From an uncultured Flavobacteriaceae bacterium (lineage in GTDB: Bacteria; Bacteroidota; Bacteroidia; Flavobacteriales; Flavobacteriaceae), in contig CAJWAA010000001.1 of the NCBI GenBank assembly GCA_913020295.1, forward strand, positions 1 through 64,000: a DNA stretch of 64,000 nt, in the 5' to 3' direction. The position numbers and the translations under genes are program-made. Numbering within the stretch: position 1 is the stretch's first letter; the number at the start of each line of letters is the position of its first letter. This document shows, piece after piece, positions 51,180-60,870 of this stretch. The notes beneath the pieces were generated by a model that saw only the letters and a program-made list of their open reading frames with translations, did no database searches and was not told where the DNA came from.

Positions 51180-51734
51180 ATGAATGAAGAAATTTTTATC
51201 ATCACCGAAACTACTAAAGAAAGTATGGATTCGTCCATCAATCATTTAGAAAAAGAACTGCTCAACATCAGAGCAGGTAAGGCGAACCCCGTGATGCTTA
51301 ATGCTGTAAAGGTAGAATACTATGGCACCCCAACTCCCATAAGCCAAGTAGCCAATATCAACACTCCCGATGCCAGAACCCTTAGCATCCAACCTTGGGA
51401 AAAAGATTTATTACCCGAAATAGAAAAAGGAATTTTGCAAGCCAACCTTGGTTTTAACCCCATGAACAATGGCGAATCTTTGATCATAAATATTCCTCCA
51501 TTAACAGAAGAACGTAGAAGGGAATTGGTGAAATTAGTTAAAGCAGAAGCTGAAAATGCCAAAATAGCCATCAGAAACGCACGAAAAGATGCCAACAATG
51601 AGATCAAAAAAATCGATAGTTCCGAAGATGTTAAAAAAAACGCCGAGATAGACATTCAAGAATTGACAGATCAATATATTAATAAAGTAGATGGCATCAT
51701 AGGTATCAAGGAGAAAGAAGTTTTAACCGTTTAG
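51180..51734 (+). CDS. frr: Ribosome recycling factor
   Basis: A 184-residue RRF: LNIRAGKANPVMLNAVKVEYYGTPTP near the start, SIQPWEKDLLPEIEKGI, and LTEERRRELVKLVKAEAENAKIAIRNARKDAN. With EF-G it splits the post-termination ribosome. In operon with pyrH. Confidence 0.97.
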   Translation: MNEEIFIITETTKESMDSSINHLEKELLNIRAGKANPVMLNAVKVEYYGTPTPISQVANINTPDARTLSIQPWEKDLLPEIEKGILQANLGFNPMNNGESLIINIPPLTEERRRELVKLVKAEAENAKIAIRNARKDANNEIKKIDSSEDVKKNAEIDIQELTDQYINKVDGIIGIKEKEVLTV

Positions 51735-51761
51735 TATGCCCAACGCTGATGATGTCTGACG

Positions 51762-54152
51762 ATGATGAAGCGTAAAAAAAATACTTTTTGGGCTACTGTT
51801 GCTAACTTAATTTTAAGAAACCGCTTCTTTATCATCGGAGGTATCATTTTGTCGACTGTTTTTTTTGGTACTCAGTGGAAATATATGCGGTTTACTTTTA
51901 CTGAAGCCAATCTTCTCCCCAGCAACCATCCCGAAAATATCCAATATGATACTTTTATAAAAACATTTGGCGAAGAGGGGAATTTAATTGTTATAGCCCT
52001 CAAAGAAGAACAATTTTTCGAATCCATAATCTTTGAAAAATGGATTGCCCTAAATCATAAAATTGAGTTCTTCAGTGAGGTAGATTTTGTGCTATCGATA
52101 AATAATGTAAAAGAATTGGTTAAGGATGAGAGTCTAAAATCATTTGTGTTAAAATCTGTTTTTGATGCCAACAATTACAAGCTTAACGATATTAAAAAAT
52201 TTAAGCAAAAGCTCTTTTTAGAACTCCCATTCTATCGAAATATACTTTATGATAATGATGGTAAAACTATTAGATCTGCCATTTACATGGACAAAAATAT
52301 CGTCAATACAGAAAAGAGGAAAGATTTTATTTTCCAAACTTTTATCCCCCTGATCACTGCTTTTGAAAAAGATACAGGTTTGGATGTCAAAATCTCGGGT
52401 ATGCCCTATATCAGGACTTTGAATGCGCAGAATATATTAGATGAAATAGGTGTTTTTGTTGTATCAGCCGTTTTACTGACCAGTCTGATCTTTTTTCTTT
52501 TTTTCAGATCTTTCAGAGCCACCTTTATATCGATGTTTGTTGTAATAATTGGGGTAATGTGGGCCTTTGGAATTTTAGGATTACTCCGTTATGAAATCAC
52601 CATTTTAACAGCACTAATACCTCCTTTAATAATCGTTATTGGAGTACCCAACTGTATTTTTTTGATCAACAAATACCAACAAGAATTTGCCAAACACGGA
52701 AACATGGTCAAGTCTTTACAAAGGGTAATAATGAAAATAGGCAATGCCACACTAATGACCAATCTTACCACTGCCTCTGGTTTCGCCACATTTATTTTGA
52801 CAGACAGTAAAGTGTTAAAAGAATTTGGAATTATTGCCTCTATCAATATCATCGCCATCTTTTTCTTATCTCTTTCAATAATTCCAATTGCCTACAGTTT
52901 TATGTCTCGGCCAAGTAAAAAACATCTGAAACATCTCAAGAGCCTTTACCTTAAAAAATTTGTAGACTTGATAGAGAACAAAGTTAGATACAAAAGAACC
53001 AATGTATTTGTTATCTCCATTTTAAGTTTGATCATTGGGATCATTGGTATTTATCAAATCAAAATTTCGGGAAGTATTATTGAGGACATGCCCAAAAAAT
53101 CTGAATTTTTTAGCGATATAATTTTCTTTGATAAAGAATTTAACGGCATCGTACCAATAGAGATTATCATCGATACTCGTCGCAAAGGAGGCGCAACAAG
53201 ACTTTCCACACTCAAAAGGATTGACAAACTTGAACAATATATTGATGATATACCTGAACTTTCTCAACCGATCTCATCTGTTAGTGGTGTCAAATTTATC
53301 AAACAAGCCTACTACAATGGCAATCCCAACTACTATAAACTTCCCACATCGCAGGAAAATTCTTTTATTACTAGGTATATTAAGAATTTTAAAGGTTCTG
53401 AAGGATTGATGAACAATTATATTGACAGTACTAAGCAATTCAACAGGGTAACAACTTTTATGAAAGACATTCCCACAGAACGTATCGAAGAAATTGAGAA
53501 GGATCTACTAAAAGAAATCGATAAAATCTTTCCTCCTGAGCGTTATAAAGTTAAGTTGACAGGAAAAACATTATTATATTTAAAAGGTACTCATTATCTA
53601 ATCCGAAATTTGATTATCTCTTTGTCACTGGCTATTTTGCTGATTGCATTATTTATGGCTTATATGTTCCGGTCATTTAAAATGATTGTCATTTCATTGA
53701 TTCCCAATTTATTACCACTGATCATTACGGCTGGTGTAATGGGATATTCGGGAATTCCACTCAAACCCTCAACAATTTTAGTTTTTAGCATTGCTTTTGG
53801 AATTTCGGTGGATGACACTATCCATTTCTTAGCTAAATACAGACAAGAATTAATGGCCAATAAGTGGAAAACCAAAACTTCAGTATATGTCGCATTGCAA
53901 GAGACAGCAGTAAGTATGTTTTATACCTCGATTGTATTATTCTTTGGATTTGCAGTCTTTATGAGTTCAAATTTTGGTGGTACAGTTGCGCTGGGAGGTC
54001 TGGTTTCGGTTACCCTACTATTTGCCATGTTAGCCAATTTGATTCTTCTGCCCTCTTTACTGATTTCATTGGAATTCGCAGTAAGCAATCAAAAACTTTT
54101 AAAAGTATCGAAAATCAAAAGAGTTCCTGAAAACGGCCTTAAAAAATCCTAA
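51762..54152 (+). CDS. RND/MMPL-family exporter-like membrane protein
   Basis: A 796-residue protein with about 12 predicted helices in two halves (helix 1 near 15-35, five around 215-390, one near 405-425, five around 615-775), each half preceded by a soluble domain. GVPNCIFLINKYQQE and FGISVDDTIHFLAKYRQEL are the paired motifs of MMPL/HpnN-type transporters and carry the helix-4 and helix-10 acidic residues, though the first has Asn where Asp is common. The cargo is unknown; lipid or hopanoid transport is one family role. It follows frr by 27 bp. Confidence 0.85.
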   Translation: MMKRKKNTFWATVANLILRNRFFIIGGIILSTVFFGTQWKYMRFTFTEANLLPSNHPENIQYDTFIKTFGEEGNLIVIALKEEQFFESIIFEKWIALNHKIEFFSEVDFVLSINNVKELVKDESLKSFVLKSVFDANNYKLNDIKKFKQKLFLELPFYRNILYDNDGKTIRSAIYMDKNIVNTEKRKDFIFQTFIPLITAFEKDTGLDVKISGMPYIRTLNAQNILDEIGVFVVSAVLLTSLIFFLFFRSFRATFISMFVVIIGVMWAFGILGLLRYEITILTALIPPLIIVIGVPNCIFLINKYQQEFAKHGNMVKSLQRVIMKIGNATLMTNLTTASGFATFILTDSKVLKEFGIIASINIIAIFFLSLSIIPIAYSFMSRPSKKHLKHLKSLYLKKFVDLIENKVRYKRTNVFVISILSLIIGIIGIYQIKISGSIIEDMPKKSEFFSDIIFFDKEFNGIVPIEIIIDTRRKGGATRLSTLKRIDKLEQYIDDIPELSQPISSVSGVKFIKQAYYNGNPNYYKLPTSQENSFITRYIKNFKGSEGLMNNYIDSTKQFNRVTTFMKDIPTERIEEIEKDLLKEIDKIFPPERYKVKLTGKTLLYLKGTHYLIRNLIISLSLAILLIALFMAYMFRSFKMIVISLIPNLLPLIITAGVMGYSGIPLKPSTILVFSIAFGISVDDTIHFLAKYRQELMANKWKTKTSVYVALQETAVSMFYTSIVLFFGFAVFMSSNFGGTVALGGLVSVTLLFAMLANLILLPSLLISLEFAVSNQKLLKVSKIKRVPENGLKKS

Positions 54153-54172
54153 ATCTATTCTTTAAATAAAAC

Positions 54173-54180
54173 TATCTTTG
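54173..54180 (+). promoter_or_regulatory. Probable -7 box of asnS
   Basis: TATCTTTG matches TAnnTTTG; it is 18 bases before the ATG at 54199, as expected for a short leader. The -33 region has no TTTG. Confidence 0.4.
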
Positions 54181-54198
54181 AGCTGAAAATTTTTTACC

Positions 54199-55632
54199 AT
54201 GAAATACCCTCGATTAGTTGAATTATTGAGCAAACCTGAAAACTACGATTCTGTCTTGGTGAGGGGCTGGGTAAGAACATTTCGAGCCAACCGTTTTATT
54301 GCCCTCAATGATGGATCCACCATAGAAAATCTCCAATGTGTTGTTGATTTTAAAAATACCGATGAGAAAATACTCAAGAAAATTAATACCGGTGCAGCAA
54401 TTGAGGTTTCAGGTAAACTTATCAAAAGTATGGGAAAGGGTCAATCTCAAGAGGTATTGGTCGAAAAAATAGAGATAATAGGTGAAGCAGATCCTGATCT
54501 TTATCCCATTCAACCCAAAAAACACAGTTTTGAATTCTTAAGAGAAAAAGCCCACCTCAGAGTGAGAACAGCCACTTTTAGTGCAGTGATGAGAATTCGC
54601 TCTGTTCTTTCTTTTGCCATCCATCAATTTTTCCAAGATAAAGGTTTTTACTATATACATACACCAATCATCACAGGGAGTGATGCAGAAGGTGCCGGAG
54701 AAATGTTTCGTGTATCTGTTTTAGACCCCCAAAAACCCCCTATTGATGCTGATGGTTCGGTAGATTTCAAACAGGACTTCTTTGGAAAAGAAACCAATCT
54801 AACCGTATCCGGGCAACTTGAAGCGGAGACTTATGCTCTAGGACTTGGAAATGTATATACTTTTGGTCCTACTTTTAGAGCAGAAAATTCAAACACCTCA
54901 CGACACCTCGCAGAGTTTTGGATGATTGAACCCGAAATGGCTTTCTATGACCTGGACGACAATATGGATTTGGCCGAAGAATTTATCAAAAATATCCTCA
55001 CATATGTTATGGAAAAATGTGAGAAAGATTTGATTTTTTTGGATCAACGTCTTGAAAATGAAGATAAAACAAAGCCCCTAATTCAAAGGAGCCCTATGAG
55101 ATTGATCCAAAAAATAAAATTTGTAATTGAAAATGAATTTAAAAGAGTTTCTTATAGCGAAGCAATTGATATTTTAAAAAACTCAAAGCAGAATAAAAAG
55201 AAAAAATTCAAATATTTAATTCAAGAATGGGGAACTGACCTACAAAGTGAACACGAGCGTTACCTGGTTGAAAAACACTTTAATGCTCCTGTTATACTTT
55301 ACGATTATCCTGCCAAAATTAAGGCCTTTTACATGCGCATGAATGAGGATCAAAAGACAGTTCGTGCAATGGATATTCTGTTTCCTGGTATAGGTGAAAT
55401 CGTGGGAGGATCCCAAAGGGAAGAACGACTTGTATTTCTAAAAAAGAGAATTCAAGAATTGGGGATTGATGATGAGGAGCTTTGGTGGTATTTGGATTTG
55501 AGACGTTTTGGAAGTACTCCCCATAGTGGATTTGGGCTAGGATTTGAAAGGTTGGTCCTTTTCGCTACTGGCATGTCAAACATCAGAGATGTTATTCCGT
55601 ATCCACGTACCCCACAAAACGCATCATTTTAA
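54199..55632 (+). CDS. asnS: Asparaginyl-tRNA synthetase
   Basis: A 477-residue class II synthetase: N-terminal OB-fold (VRGWVRTFRANRFIALNDGS), motif 2 in GPTFRAENSNTSRHLAEFWMIEPEMAF and motif 3 in GFGLGFERLVLFATGMSNIRDVIPYPRTP. The latter and the preceding SGQLEAE favour AsnRS over AspRS. Charges tRNA-Asn. Confidence 0.96.
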   Translation: MKYPRLVELLSKPENYDSVLVRGWVRTFRANRFIALNDGSTIENLQCVVDFKNTDEKILKKINTGAAIEVSGKLIKSMGKGQSQEVLVEKIEIIGEADPDLYPIQPKKHSFEFLREKAHLRVRTATFSAVMRIRSVLSFAIHQFFQDKGFYYIHTPIITGSDAEGAGEMFRVSVLDPQKPPIDADGSVDFKQDFFGKETNLTVSGQLEAETYALGLGNVYTFGPTFRAENSNTSRHLAEFWMIEPEMAFYDLDDNMDLAEEFIKNILTYVMEKCEKDLIFLDQRLENEDKTKPLIQRSPMRLIQKIKFVIENEFKRVSYSEAIDILKNSKQNKKKKFKYLIQEWGTDLQSEHERYLVEKHFNAPVILYDYPAKIKAFYMRMNEDQKTVRAMDILFPGIGEIVGGSQREERLVFLKKRIQELGIDDEELWWYLDLRRFGSTPHSGFGLGFERLVLFATGMSNIRDVIPYPRTPQNASF

Positions 55633-55683
55633 ACATACTGCTTATCTTGACTTTTTTTATCTTTATGAAAGTTATTTTATAAT

Positions 55684-57138
55684 ATGTTAAAACAACAGCT
55701 CCAAATAAGGCTTTCTCAAAAGCTGTCTCCTCAACAAATTCAGTTGATGAAGTTGATTCAGCTGTCCACTTTAGATTTGGAGCAACGTATTCAATCTGAA
55801 ATTGGAGAAAATCCGGCCCTTGAAAAGGGGAAAGAGGTAGATGAAAATGAATTGGAAACCACTGATCCTTACGATGACTATCAGAATGATCAAAAAATAG
55901 ACACTGAAGATATAGATATTGACGCTTACTTAAGCGATGATGAGTTACCCAATTATAGACTACATTCTAATAACCATTCCACTGATGAGGTTAATAGAGA
56001 GATTCCCTTTTCAGGTGGAGCTAGTTTTCACGAATATTTAGAAAGTCAATTGCAGAATTTAATCCTTACTGCCCAAGAAAGACCAATCGCAGAATTCCTC
56101 ATTGGCAGTATCGATAATAGTGGATACCTTAGAAGGTCTATGGATGATATTGTCGATGACTTGGCCTTTACCCAAAATATTATCGTGAGTGCAGAAAACT
56201 TGAAAAATATTCTCAGAAAAATACAATCGATGGATCCCCCTGGTGTTGGGGCAAGAAGCCTTCAAGAATGCCTATCCCTCCAGTTGGCCAGAAAAGAAAA
56301 AGATCGTCCTGAAGTGGAATTGACCCGAAGAATCATAGACACTTCATTCGAAGAATTTTCAAGAAAACACTATCAGAAATTACAAGATCGATTCCATTTG
56401 ACTGAAGACGAGTTGCGTTTGGTTTTTGATGAAATCGCAAAGCTGAATCCTAAACCGGGAGGTGCACTCTCCCAAAGTAATCAAAACAATCATATCGTTC
56501 CGGATTTTATAATGACCATAGAAAACGGGAATTTAAAAGTAACGCTAAATAGAAGAAATGCCCCCGAATTGAGAATATCCAAAAATTATAAGGAAATGCT
56601 TTCCGGTTATTCTGAATCACCCATTAAAAACAAATCCCAGCAGGAGGCTATCCTTTTTATTAAACAAAAGTTGGATGCTGCCAAATGGTTTATAGATGCT
56701 ATAGAGCAAAGACATCAAACCCTCTACCTCACCATCAATGCAATTGTAGACTACCAAAGTGCTTATTTTTTAACTGGAGACGAACAAAAACTCAGACCTA
56801 TGATCCTAAAAGATATCGCCGATAAAATTGAAATGGACATATCAACGGTTTCCCGAGTAGCTAATAGCAAATATATAGACACCCCATATGGGATAAAGCT
56901 TTTAAAAAGTCTTTTTTCTGAAGGCATGAAAAATGAAGAGGGAGAGGATGTTTCAACCATTGAAATAAAAAATATATTAGAGAAACTCATTTCGAAAGAA
57001 AATAAAAAAACCCCCTTAGCCGATCATGCACTTTCTATTTTGCTTAAGGAAAAAGGCTATAAAGTGGCACGAAGAACTATAGCCAAATACCGGGAACAAA
57101 TGGACATACCTGTAGCTCGACTCAGAAAATCCATATGA
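55684..57138 (+). CDS. rpoN: RNA polymerase sigma-54 factor
   Basis: A 484-residue sigma-54: the Gln-rich region I QLQIRLSQKLSPQQIQLMKL, an acidic region II (about 40-105), core-binding region (GSIDNSGYL, SMDPPGVGARSLQECL), the HTH MILKDIADKIEMDISTVSRVANSKY and the RpoN box VARRTIAKYREQMDIP. It needs an AAA+ activator, none of which is in the window. asnS-rpoN adjacency is conserved in Flavobacteriia. Confidence 0.97.
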   Translation: MLKQQLQIRLSQKLSPQQIQLMKLIQLSTLDLEQRIQSEIGENPALEKGKEVDENELETTDPYDDYQNDQKIDTEDIDIDAYLSDDELPNYRLHSNNHSTDEVNREIPFSGGASFHEYLESQLQNLILTAQERPIAEFLIGSIDNSGYLRRSMDDIVDDLAFTQNIIVSAENLKNILRKIQSMDPPGVGARSLQECLSLQLARKEKDRPEVELTRRIIDTSFEEFSRKHYQKLQDRFHLTEDELRLVFDEIAKLNPKPGGALSQSNQNNHIVPDFIMTIENGNLKVTLNRRNAPELRISKNYKEMLSGYSESPIKNKSQQEAILFIKQKLDAAKWFIDAIEQRHQTLYLTINAIVDYQSAYFLTGDEQKLRPMILKDIADKIEMDISTVSRVANSKYIDTPYGIKLLKSLFSEGMKNEEGEDVSTIEIKNILEKLISKENKKTPLADHALSILLKEKGYKVARRTIAKYREQMDIPVARLRKSI

Positions 57139-57801
57139 TTAAAGAATATAAAAAATCAATCCCAATTTGAGGGTTTGGAGTTTTGGAATATTTCCAACGG
57201 AAAGGTTAATCTCGGGATTATAGATAGAATTCAAATCGTATTCAAACAAAATATTCCAGGTATTATAACCAAATGACGTGAAAACTGTAGTATTATTTTT
57301 TCTAATGAAATCATTTTGAAAGGATTTTCCATGAAAAAGGTTGTAGTGTGATGAAAAATTCCAAATATATTTCATCCCTCCATAAACCCTCCAAAAACCT
57401 GTTCGATCCAATGTAGAGGTTCGAAATCGAAATGAAAGGGGGATTATAAACGAGGAGTATGTCTGACGATTTCTTTCATTTTCTCTTATGAAAAAAGTAG
57501 GCTTATCTCCACTTGTATCCAAATGAAGATTAGAGATCAACCGGTTGTAACCATATCCAAGTCCCAAACCTAAAGCTGTCCGACCTGTGATATTTAAGGG
57601 TATGTCTCTAACAAAGCCTATTTGGAAGTTGTTCGAAAAACCATTTTGTTTAAAGCCACTGATGTTCTCTTGTTGAAGCTGTAATGCAAAACTAATGTAA
57701 AATTGATCTTCTCTATATTTATTGGATAGTTTGTCTTTCTGAGCATTTGCAGACCATCCCACTAACAAAACTCCTGCAAAAAATAAAAGTCGAACTGACA
57801 T
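57139..57801 (-). CDS. PorT-like outer-membrane beta-barrel protein
   Basis: A 220-residue protein with a signal peptide ending SANAQ (about 20) and a small beta-barrel of alternating strands: QFYISFALQLQQENI, NNFQIGFVRDIPLNI, ALGLGLGYGYNRLI, FIIPLSFRFRTS, WRVYGGMKYIWNF and LKLGLIFYIL at the end. PorT-family barrels (porT/sprT) are part of T9SS or of related outer-membrane assembly and are often placed next to rpoN and exbD in flavobacteria. Its stop directly abuts the rpoN stop; it is downstream of the terminator of the exb operon, so it needs its own promoter. Confidence 0.7.
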   Translation of the reverse strand: MSVRLLFFAGVLLVGWSANAQKDKLSNKYREDQFYISFALQLQQENISGFKQNGFSNNFQIGFVRDIPLNITGRTALGLGLGYGYNRLISNLHLDTSGDKPTFFIRENERNRQTYSSFIIPLSFRFRTSTLDRTGFWRVYGGMKYIWNFSSHYNLFHGKSFQNDFIRKNNTTVFTSFGYNTWNILFEYDLNSIYNPEINLSVGNIPKLQTLKLGLIFYIL

Positions 57802-57843
57802 TTTTGTAAAAATTTTTATATTTAATTTATTGCAAAACGAGGT

Positions 57844-57872
57844 AAAAAAAAAGTGCCACTAGGGGCACTTTT
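57844..57872 (-). terminator. Terminator of the exbB-exbD operon
   Basis: On the minus strand GTGCC (57868-57864 reading) pairs with GGCAC, extended by A-T pairs, with a six-base loop and followed by a run of nine T. It lies 18 bases past the exbD stop and should end the exb transcript. The plus strand also has a T-rich side, so it could work in both directions. Confidence 0.8.
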
Positions 57873-57890
57873 CTTCAATAAAATTATCAT

Positions 57891-58373
57891 TCAATCAATA
57901 TTTTGAGAATAATCACCTATTCGGGTGGTATAGTTAATCTTCAAAGCATTTACTTTTCTGAGTTCTTGTTTGATATCAGAAATCAAACCCATCTTAGTTT
58001 CGCCATCTACTTTTAGGGCAGTGGTCAATACATTTTGTAACTCCTGACGTTTGGATGCACGCTCAGACAAGACAAAAGCACCCACCTCAGAGACTGTGGC
58101 AAATTTATCATTGAGTTGGATACGAGGTTGAGTTCCATATTTATCTGTATAGCGACTTGAGGGCTCTCCCGCGTATATATACATTACTCGATCTTTCTTA
58201 TCCAATTTCTGAATTTGATCTGCGGCAGGTAACTGATTTTTCACCATCAAGGTACTATCCCTCATTACCGTAGCCACCATGAAAAAGAACAACAACATAA
58301 AAACAATATCGGGCAGAGATGCTGTTGAAATTGCTGGTAGATCTCCTCCTTTTTTCTTTTTAAACTTTGACAT
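57891..58373 (-). CDS. exbD: ExbD-family energy-transducing protein (second copy)
   Basis: A 160-residue ExbD/TolR protein with one N-terminal helix (about 20-40: STASLPDIVFMLLFFFMVATVM) bearing the conserved Asp in SLPDIVFM, which is needed for proton coupling. The periplasmic domain follows. Ten bp after the first exbD; terminator 18 bp later. Confidence 0.9.
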   Translation of the reverse strand: MSKFKKKKGGDLPAISTASLPDIVFMLLFFFMVATVMRDSTLMVKNQLPAADQIQKLDKKDRVMYIYAGEPSSRYTDKYGTQPRIQLNDKFATVSEVGAFVLSERASKRQELQNVLTTALKVDGETKMGLISDIKQELRKVNALKINYTTRIGDYSQNID

Positions 58374-58383
58374 TACTGTTTTA

Positions 58384-59007
58384 TTAGTTAGTTTTACTGG
58401 GTTCAGCTTCAGAAAGCTTTTGTGGGAACAATAATTTGACCTCAGTCAGCTTGGGTTTTAGCCTTTCTTTTTCTTCCGGCGAAGTTCTGGGATCAGAGTA
58501 TTTCTTGTTTGCTTCTACAAAGGTCATGGACTCATTGGGAAACAACCTAATAAACTCACGGTCTCTAAGCACATTGTAAGCAGCAACCAATTCATTCTGA
58601 ACAGCAATGTAAACCTTGTAAGAGGTTTCTCTGTCATTTTTTAATGAAATGATCGCTTTTTCAGGGTTGTCTGACGATTTGGGATCACGAGTCCCCTGAC
58701 AGAATTCGCAGGCATCTTCACCTTCACCGCCTCCATTATCAAGAAACTCGGTAGCCAAAGCACGTAAATCCGAAATGTCTACCAACTCTTCCTCTACCAA
58801 CAATTGATTGTTTTTGTTTACCACCACAGTAAAGATATTTTTCTCCTTTATGATTGGTGGATCTTCAATTTCTTCAATCGGAGGTAGCTTTCTATTGAGG
58901 CCACTATCAGTCTCAATTGTAGTGGTGACCAAAAAGAAAATTAATAGTAAAAAGGCAATGTCTGCCATTGATCCTGCATTCACTTCTGGTGCTGATCTTT
59001 TGGCCAT
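58384..59007 (-). CDS. exbD: ExbD-family energy-transducing protein (first copy, with CxxC insert)
   Basis: A 207-residue ExbD, longer than usual. The membrane segment GSMADIAFLLLIFFLVTTTI has the conserved Asp. The periplasmic domain has an insertion with ACEFCQGTRDP, a CxxC pair that may form a disulfide or bind metal, and an extended acidic/basic C terminus. Two ExbD of differing type in one operon probably form heteromeric complexes with the ExbB at the head of the run. Confidence 0.9.
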   Translation of the reverse strand: MAKRSAPEVNAGSMADIAFLLLIFFLVTTTIETDSGLNRKLPPIEEIEDPPIIKEKNIFTVVVNKNNQLLVEEELVDISDLRALATEFLDNGGGEGEDACEFCQGTRDPKSSDNPEKAIISLKNDRETSYKVYIAVQNELVAAYNVLRDREFIRLFPNESMTFVEANKKYSDPRTSPEEKERLKPKLTEVKLLFPQKLSEAEPSKTN

Positions 59008-59013
59008 AACTTT

Positions 59014-59463
59014 TTATTTTTTTATAATTTTTGTGACCCCTGAAAGTATCATCAAACTAATAGCAATGACAGCGAGTATATAAAAGGTTCTGATACCGGT
59101 ACCTACCCACTTTGAGCCACTTGCCGATAGTACCTCTCCATCTTTTAGAGGAGTTTCTACCCCCTCAGAGAGCACGTAGGAAATTCCAATAACACACAGA
59201 AATAAACCGATGGAAATCGCAGCTTTCTTTAATTTAGCACGGTCAGAAAACAATCCTAAAAGTGAAAAAATTAATGTAGTTGCTATAGTGATGAAAATTA
59301 TAATTCGTGCCAATTCTACGAGTGGAGAAACAGCACTGAAGTCACCCATTGTAGCAGCCATTTTGATGTCATCATCTCCAGTACCAATAATTCTGAATAA
59401 GAAAAAGGCAGCCAGAACACTAATAATAGCACTGATTATTTTAATTATATTTTGAATTTTCAT
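59014..59463 (-). CDS. Four-helix membrane protein between exbB and exbD
   Basis: A 149-residue membrane protein with four predicted helices (about 5-25, 45-68, 78-98, 122-145) and no recognised domain. Found between exbB and exbD in flavobacteria; 6 bp before exbD and 8 bp after exbB, so it is most likely a subunit or partner of the complex. No polar catalytic motif is apparent. Confidence 0.65.
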   Translation of the reverse strand: MKIQNIIKIISAIISVLAAFFLFRIIGTGDDDIKMAATMGDFSAVSPLVELARIIIFITIATTLIFSLLGLFSDRAKLKKAAISIGLFLCVIGISYVLSEGVETPLKDGEVLSASGSKWVGTGIRTFYILAVIAISLMILSGVTKIIKK

Positions 59464-59471
59464 ATTCTCAA

Positions 59472-60305
59472 TTATTTTTTCTGTGCCACCAAAATATCAA
59501 TCAAGTTGATGGATGCATCCTCCATATCGTTTACTATACTGTCAATCTTAGCGATAATATAGTTGTAAAATACTTGAAGAATAATTGCTACAATCAAACC
59601 AAAAACTGTGGTCAATAGTGCTACTTTAATACCACCGGCAACTAATGAAGGTTGCATGTCACCAGCAGCTTCAATTTTATCAAAAGCTTGAATCATACCG
59701 ATTACAGTACCCATGAACCCTAGCATCGGAGCCAAAGCTATGAACAAGGAAATCCATGATACGTTCTTTTCTAATTGCCCCATCTGTACTCCTCCATAAG
59801 CCACAACTGCCTTTTCAGCACTCTCAACACCTTCGTTGATACGATCAAGACCTTGATAGAAAATAGATGCAACAGGACCCTTGGTGTTTCTACAAAGCTC
59901 TTTAGCAGCCTCAACACCACCTGAGGAAAGTGCCTCCTCAACCCCTGTGGTAAGCTTCTGAGAATTGGTAGTGGCTAGATTTAGATAGATTATACGCTCA
60001 ATGGCAATGGCAAGGCCAAGGATTAAACAAATCAAAACAATCCCCATAAATCCGGGGCCACCTTCGATAAATCTTTTCTTAAGTTCTTGAGTGAAAGAAG
60101 CTTCGGCAGCATCCATTTCCTCTTCTTCTTCCTCAAATACGGTTTCCTCCACTACAGGAGCTTCTTCTTCTAATGTTTCATCAGAAACAGTTTCTTCTTG
60201 TTGCTCTGTTTCTTGAAGGGTTAAATTTAAAATTGTTGAAGAGTAAGCTAAAGATTGGGTCATTAACATCCCAACAAAGCTTAAGGCAAAAAGTAATTTT
60301 CTCAT
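59472..60305 (-). CDS. exbB: ExbB/TolQ-type proton-channel protein
   Basis: From the ATG at 60305 the protein has 277 residues: a signal-like helix, a highly acidic linker rich in Glu (about 30-75) and the MotA/TolQ/ExbB domain with three helices: GFMGIVLICLILGLAIAIERIIYL, then WISLFIALAPMLGFMGTVIGMIQAFDKI (the conserved channel helix) and GGIKVALLTTVFGLIVAIILQVF. It drives TonB-dependent uptake or T9SS-/gliding-type energy coupling with ExbD. The open frame begins at a TTG 7 codons upstream. Head of exbB-membrane protein-exbD-exbD. Confidence 0.92.
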   Translation of the reverse strand: MRKLLFALSFVGMLMTQSLAYSSTILNLTLQETEQQEETVSDETLEEEAPVVEETVFEEEEEEMDAAEASFTQELKKRFIEGGPGFMGIVLICLILGLAIAIERIIYLNLATTNSQKLTTGVEEALSSGGVEAAKELCRNTKGPVASIFYQGLDRINEGVESAEKAVVAYGGVQMGQLEKNVSWISLFIALAPMLGFMGTVIGMIQAFDKIEAAGDMQPSLVAGGIKVALLTTVFGLIVAIILQVFYNYIIAKIDSIVNDMEDASINLIDILVAQKK

Positions 60306-60516
60306 TTTGATCAAAGTTTTGTTCAATTCTATAATTTTTTAAAGATAAAAAAAAATACATACTAAAGCATTTTTTTTGCACAGACTAAGATTTTGATTTA
60401 TAAAAATGAGTTTGTACTAAATATAAAATAAAAGTGTTTAGTAGAGGTTTCTACTTAAATGGATTAAATAGTTTGGAGCAAAATCTATGAGTTAAACACT
60501 TTGATCAAAAAGTTAA

Positions 60517-60744
60517 TACCAAATCACTAAGGGTAACGTTAATAACTATAGTTTTAAGTGGAGTAATCTATCGAACTATAGTTATAAATCAAAAACTGAG
60601 TTAGCACAGAGTCGATTTTCAACCTATAATGCTAACGTATTTAATTTAGGAATTAATTTGACATACAAATATTCTATAACTAATATGGGAAAAAACCTGT
60701 GGAATAAATTTGTTAATAAAAGGGATTTAGTTAAAGTAGAGTAA
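60517..60744 (+). pseudogene. Fragment like the C-terminal end of an outer-membrane barrel protein
   Basis: A 75-codon open stretch ending TAA with no start codon before 60686. It reads NYSFKWSNLSNYSYKS, then STYNANVFNLGINLTYKYSI and a basic tail KNLWNKFVNKRDLVKVE. Alternating aromatic and polar residues in the NLGINLTYKY strand resemble the end of TonB-dependent receptors and related Bacteroidota barrels. The reading frame is closed on the left by TAA at 60514. May be a leftover of an outer-membrane protein of the neighbouring polysaccharide locus. Confidence 0.35.
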
Positions 60745-60870
60745 TTAAATAGAAGAACTTATCTGAGGATTTTAAATTGGGGAATTATTTTCTATTTTTA
60801 ATACACAAAATTTCTATTTATAAAACATTATTAGGACTAGTTTTTAAAAAGTTAACATAAAAGTTTAACT

